Assembly (NCBI RefSeq): GCF_001282685.1 | Contig: NZ_LN875035.1 | Location: forward strand, 509,001 to 573,000 | Source: Niameybacter massiliensis | GTDB taxonomy: Bacteria; Bacillota; Clostridia; Lachnospirales; Cellulosilyticaceae | Length of the DNA: 64,000 bases | Direction: 5' to 3' | Shown: one piece after another, positions 63,335 to 64,000 of the stretch | Layout of the letters: each line of letters starts with the position of its first letter | Numbering within the stretch: the first letter of the stretch is position 1 | Notes under the pieces: generated by a model | Told to the model about the DNA's origin: nothing | The model's input: the letters and a program-made list of their open reading frames with translations, nothing else | Database searches by the model: none | Made by a program: the position numbers and the translations under genes

Positions 63335-64000
63335 TTAAGCAATCATTTTAAGCCCTGCTACAAATTCTAATGTAATTGCTATAAATGGGGCTACAAACAA
63401 AATACTATCAAAACGATCTAATACCCCACCATGCCCTGGAAAAATATATCCAAAATCTTTTACATCTAATGTACGCTTAATAGCTGATGCTGCTAGATCA
63501 CCAAATTGAGAAAGTATAGCACTTACAAATACAATGCCCATGATAAAAATCATTTTTTCTTCCATCATTGGATATGCAAATTGGGTATACATCCATGTGT
63601 AAATCCATGCAATAACTGCAGCACCAATAGCACCTCCAACAGCACCTTCAACGGTCTTCTTAGGGCTTAATACAGGTGCCAACTTATGCTTGCCACATAA
63701 CATCCCTGTAAAGTATGCACATGTATCACTTCCCCATGCACTAATAAAGACAAGCCATACTAGAAAATCTCCATATTCTGCCCCACGAATCATAATAATA
63801 AAGCTAATAAGAAGTCCTACATATAATGGTGCAAATAAGGTAAGTGCAATATCTACAATATTGTGTTTTGGATACGTTACAACCATAGCAATGAGCAATA
63901 TCATTAATGTGCCACTTATAAATATACCAAAGTGTCTCATTATCCACTCATAAGCAACAAAAAATACAATCAGTACAATATAGCCTATCCACGTTATAGG
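63335..64000 (-). CDS. cdsA: Phosphatidate cytidylyltransferase, C-terminal part (runs off the window)
   Basis: The frame stays open to the last base of the window, so the N-terminus is outside; 221 residues are visible of a usual 260-280. Several membrane helices, then the family motifs WGSDTCAYFTGMLCGKHKLAP and SPKKTVEG, and the CDP-alcohol signature PGHGGVLDRFDS near the end. It makes CDP-diacylglycerol for phospholipids. An ATG at 63940 has no good ribosome site and is internal. First visible gene of the cdsA-dxr-rseP-ispG operon. Confidence 0.95.
   Translation of the reverse strand, partial: PITWIGYIVLIVFFVAYEWIMRHFGIFISGTLMILLIAMVVTYPKHNIVDIALTLFAPLYVGLLISFIIMIRGAEYGDFLVWLVFISAWGSDTCAYFTGMLCGKHKLAPVLSPKKTVEGAVGGAIGAAVIAWIYTWMYTQFAYPMMEEKMIFIMGIVFVSAILSQFGDLAASAIKRTLDVKDFGYIFPGHGGVLDRFDSILFVAPFIAITLEFVAGLKMIA

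Overview
The window reads as a low-GC, spore-forming, polysaccharide-degrading member of the Firmicutes (Clostridia). The evidence is the gene order cdsA-dxr-rseP-ispG / rimP-nusA-ylxR-ylxQ-infB-rbfA-nrnA-truB-ribF-rpsO-pnp, a dipicolinate synthase gene fragment (spore specific), several YesM/YesN-style and CUT1 sugar-ABC genes, and a large glycoside hydrolase anchored by S-layer homology domains. A relative of Cellulosilyticum or another cellulolytic Lachnospirales is my guess; the sequence alone does not prove it.

Layout. (1) 1-3076: right end of an integrated element with two unknown genes and a large serine recombinase. It stops abruptly inside dpaB/spoVFB, whose last ~83 codons follow at once. 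The element therefore splits a sporulation gene, as skin-type elements do. (2) 3153-9411: a YesM-type sensor kinase and YesN-type regulator, a DUF1861 protein on the other strand, and a DUF4965 (glutaminase A-like) protein. (3) 9491-17526: a sugar-ABC operon (binding lipoprotein, two permeases, no ATPase) running into a 1555-residue SLH-anchored clan-A glycosidase and then the DUF4965 gene. A kinase-less sensor fragment lies divergently at 17694. (4) 18695-24083: a second ABC operon with its own MsmX/UgpC-type ATPase and a phosphodiesterase/phosphatase-family gene. (5) 24340-26476: a HAD hydrolase and an AI-2E-family transporter. (6) 26647-34471: pentose block, with araA-araB-araD on the minus strand and, divergently, a LacI-family regulator, transaldolase and transketolase. 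(7) 34538-40512: a sialidase-like protein, an aryl-sulfate sulfotransferase with an SLC13-type anion transporter, a Crp/Fnr regulator and a small membrane protein. (8) 40740-49212: ribokinase, nucleoside hydrolase, small unknown proteins, a GH5-like secreted protein that seems to lack its nucleophile, DUF1893, an NCS2 purine permease, a GNAT acetyltransferase and AzlCD. (9) 49367-64000: housekeeping block for RNA decay, ribosome biogenesis, translation initiation, transcription antitermination, isoprenoid synthesis and membrane lipid synthesis, all on the minus strand.

How they fit together: extracellular glycans are bound and cut at the cell surface, the sugars enter through the two CUT1 importers, and pentoses pass through AraA/B/D to xylulose-5-phosphate and then transketolase/transaldolase. 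Nucleoside hydrolase plus ribokinase would feed ribose into the same pool while the NCS2 permease handles purine bases. The most interesting features are the dpaB-splitting element, the GH5-like protein without a visible nucleophile, the sulfotransferase/anion-transporter pair, and the structured spacer where polC might have been expected.
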